From assembly GCF_029784135.1 (NCBI RefSeq), contig NC_073746.1:112652035-112716034 (forward strand): a stretch of 64,000 nt of DNA. Reading direction: 5' to 3'. Below the pieces are notes generated by a model. It worked only from the letters and a program-made list of their open reading frames with translations, did not search any database and was not told the origin of the DNA. This document shows, piece by piece, positions 62,596 through 64,000 of this stretch. The stretch comes from Toxorhynchites rutilus septentrionalis. Its lineage: Eukaryota > Arthropoda > Insecta > Diptera > Culicidae. Numbering within the stretch: position 1 is the first letter of the stretch; each line of letters opens with the position of its first letter. The position numbers were made by a program, and so were the translations under genes.

Positions 62596-64000
62596 ATTCA
62601 CTTCAACTTAAATTAAATAACTCGGTTGCAAGTTTCTTATGTTTTGTAACGACACCAAAAATTATCCCACTCTCTCAGAGATTGTTCGCGCCGCATATGG
62701 CTACTTCAGGACGAGACACCTCGAAATCGTTGCGGTCTAACTTTTTGCAAAGAATTTAGCGAACCGATAGTGACGATAAAATTATAAAAAAATGCGAAAT
62801 GAAAACTTGAAACTGGAAACTGGTGCCCACAAAGGGTTGAGTTTCATGCGACACTCGGCGACCAAATTGCTTCCCTTAGCGATATTGGTTTGCAAATCGG
62901 TACAGCAAAAAATAAGCATTCTCCAAAGTGAAAAGCTTGCAGTTTTTTTCCCTGTCTCTCAACAGAACAACAATAACAATTTTTTTAAACTCCACGAATC
63001 GAATTTTGAATACCGACCGAAACTGCAGTCACAAAAAGGTGCAAACAAATGGCAAAAAGGCAGACATTTGTCGCTTGGATTCTTGCTTACGTCAGCGGTT
63101 TTTTTCCTCACTATTTTATTTTTCTGAGTTGACATGTGCCATCGCCGCTTCTGTATGTGTGCTCCCTTGCCAGGAAACATTAAATTAAGTATGTAAACCA
63201 CAATTGACATCGTCAATAGTGCCTGAGAGACCCATTTCCGCCAGAAAACTTCTGCCCTCTGGGAAGACATTTTCCCACAGCATCCAGCGCTGTTCGCTTC
63301 GACACGCACACAACAACGATGTCTCACACGCGTGCCCATCGTTTTTTGTTTTGTTTTCTTGTGGATTCTTGGGGAATGGAAAGACACAAGGTCACCTTCC
63401 CCCACTAGCGTCTGTGTCACACGCAAATCACTGCTTTGACGCCTTAACGCAAAATACGTGCTCATCGCGGCGTGTGATAGAGCGGTGATTTACGGCTGTC
63501 ATTGAACTTGACGTTCGATTTCGGGACATTTGTCAGTCAGTGGCGGGAAAGCAGCGCCGTCGTGTGCGATCTGGCGGGAATACGTGAGCGCCATTCTATC
63601 CAGCTCCGGCCGTGTCAATTCAGCTTGAATCCTGGAAGGGCTTTCCACTGTAAAATATGTTGAAAATTGTTTCCAACAATTGTGACGTTAACGTTAATGG
63701 CTTAAGGTGAAATCTATTTTAAACACATTCGTCATAAATCAGTACCTCGTTTGCGAGGTACGAATGCGAATGCTGGTGGAACCACCGTGAAGCGAATTAT
63801 CGAGTGGAGTCCTTGCTGATTTCACGCATGGCGAGTGAGTGAGGCTTTCACGGGAATCCCTCAGGCGCCGGGAATGTATGAGCCGTTCAATTTGTGCAAT
63901 ATAAACAATCAACTGCCTCGTGGGGTACCCATGGCGAAAGGGAATCAAGGGAACGGAAATCGAAACCATGTTTTACGGTGCAAAACCAACTTCCTGTTCT
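62596..64000. other. Unique non-coding block at the right edge
   Basis: Balanced composition from about 63100. Open frames overlap on both strands without domains. It could include upstream parts of the rau-like gene or of a gene beyond the window. Confidence 0.3.

Overview
The window is eukaryotic and reads as insect DNA, most likely a culicine mosquito such as Aedes. I infer this from the AT-rich, repeat-dense sequence, the several tRNA-derived SINE families with target-site duplications, the many foldback and terminal-inverted-repeat elements, one very large transposon-filled intron, and a protein resembling a Drosophila Ras-association protein. There are no operons, CRISPR arrays or bacterial signals. 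The species call is inference.

Only one protein-coding gene can be supported. It lies on the minus strand, and four exons can be joined from splice sites and reading phase: 36521-36694, 10537-10646, 10322-10468 and 9235-10240. They encode 478 residues if the ATG at the start of the first recognised exon is the initiator. The protein has a Ser-rich N-terminus, two consecutive Ras-association (RA) domains and a long polar tail. This architecture matches Drosophila rau (CG8965), a Ras-GTP-binding modulator of receptor tyrosine kinase signalling. The 25.9-kb intron between the first two exons fills the middle of the window.

Layout: 1-7.7 kb is a nest of mobile-element relics. It includes an inverted pair of psq-type helix-turn-helix transposase remnants, a SINE, a GT-rich minisatellite and foldback elements. 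The gene's 3' part is at 8.4-10.65 kb. The intron (10.65-36.5 kb) holds a pogo-like MITE, a long-inverted-repeat element, a perfect 32-bp hairpin, two large tracts of decayed AGATTC-like simple repeat in opposite orientations, SINEs, an element carrying six copies of a 94-bp repeat, and a 118-bp tandem array. The region 36.7-58 kb alternates GC-richer, apparently unique non-coding blocks with AT-rich repeat debris and a compound microsatellite. The region 58-62.4 kb contains a dead LINE reverse transcriptase fused to an 780-bp CTCTTG array, plus more SINE copies. The last 1.6 kb looks unique and non-coding.

Most long open frames here are artefacts of simple repeats, such as the TH-rich, IYIY-rich and SCSLALLL-rich frames. 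The main observations worth checking are the reconstructed gene with its giant intron, its stop-free 81-nt intron, the inverted AGATTC-like tracts, the near-perfect hairpins, and a palindromic ACGTAGGACTACGT core shared by several repeat subfamilies.
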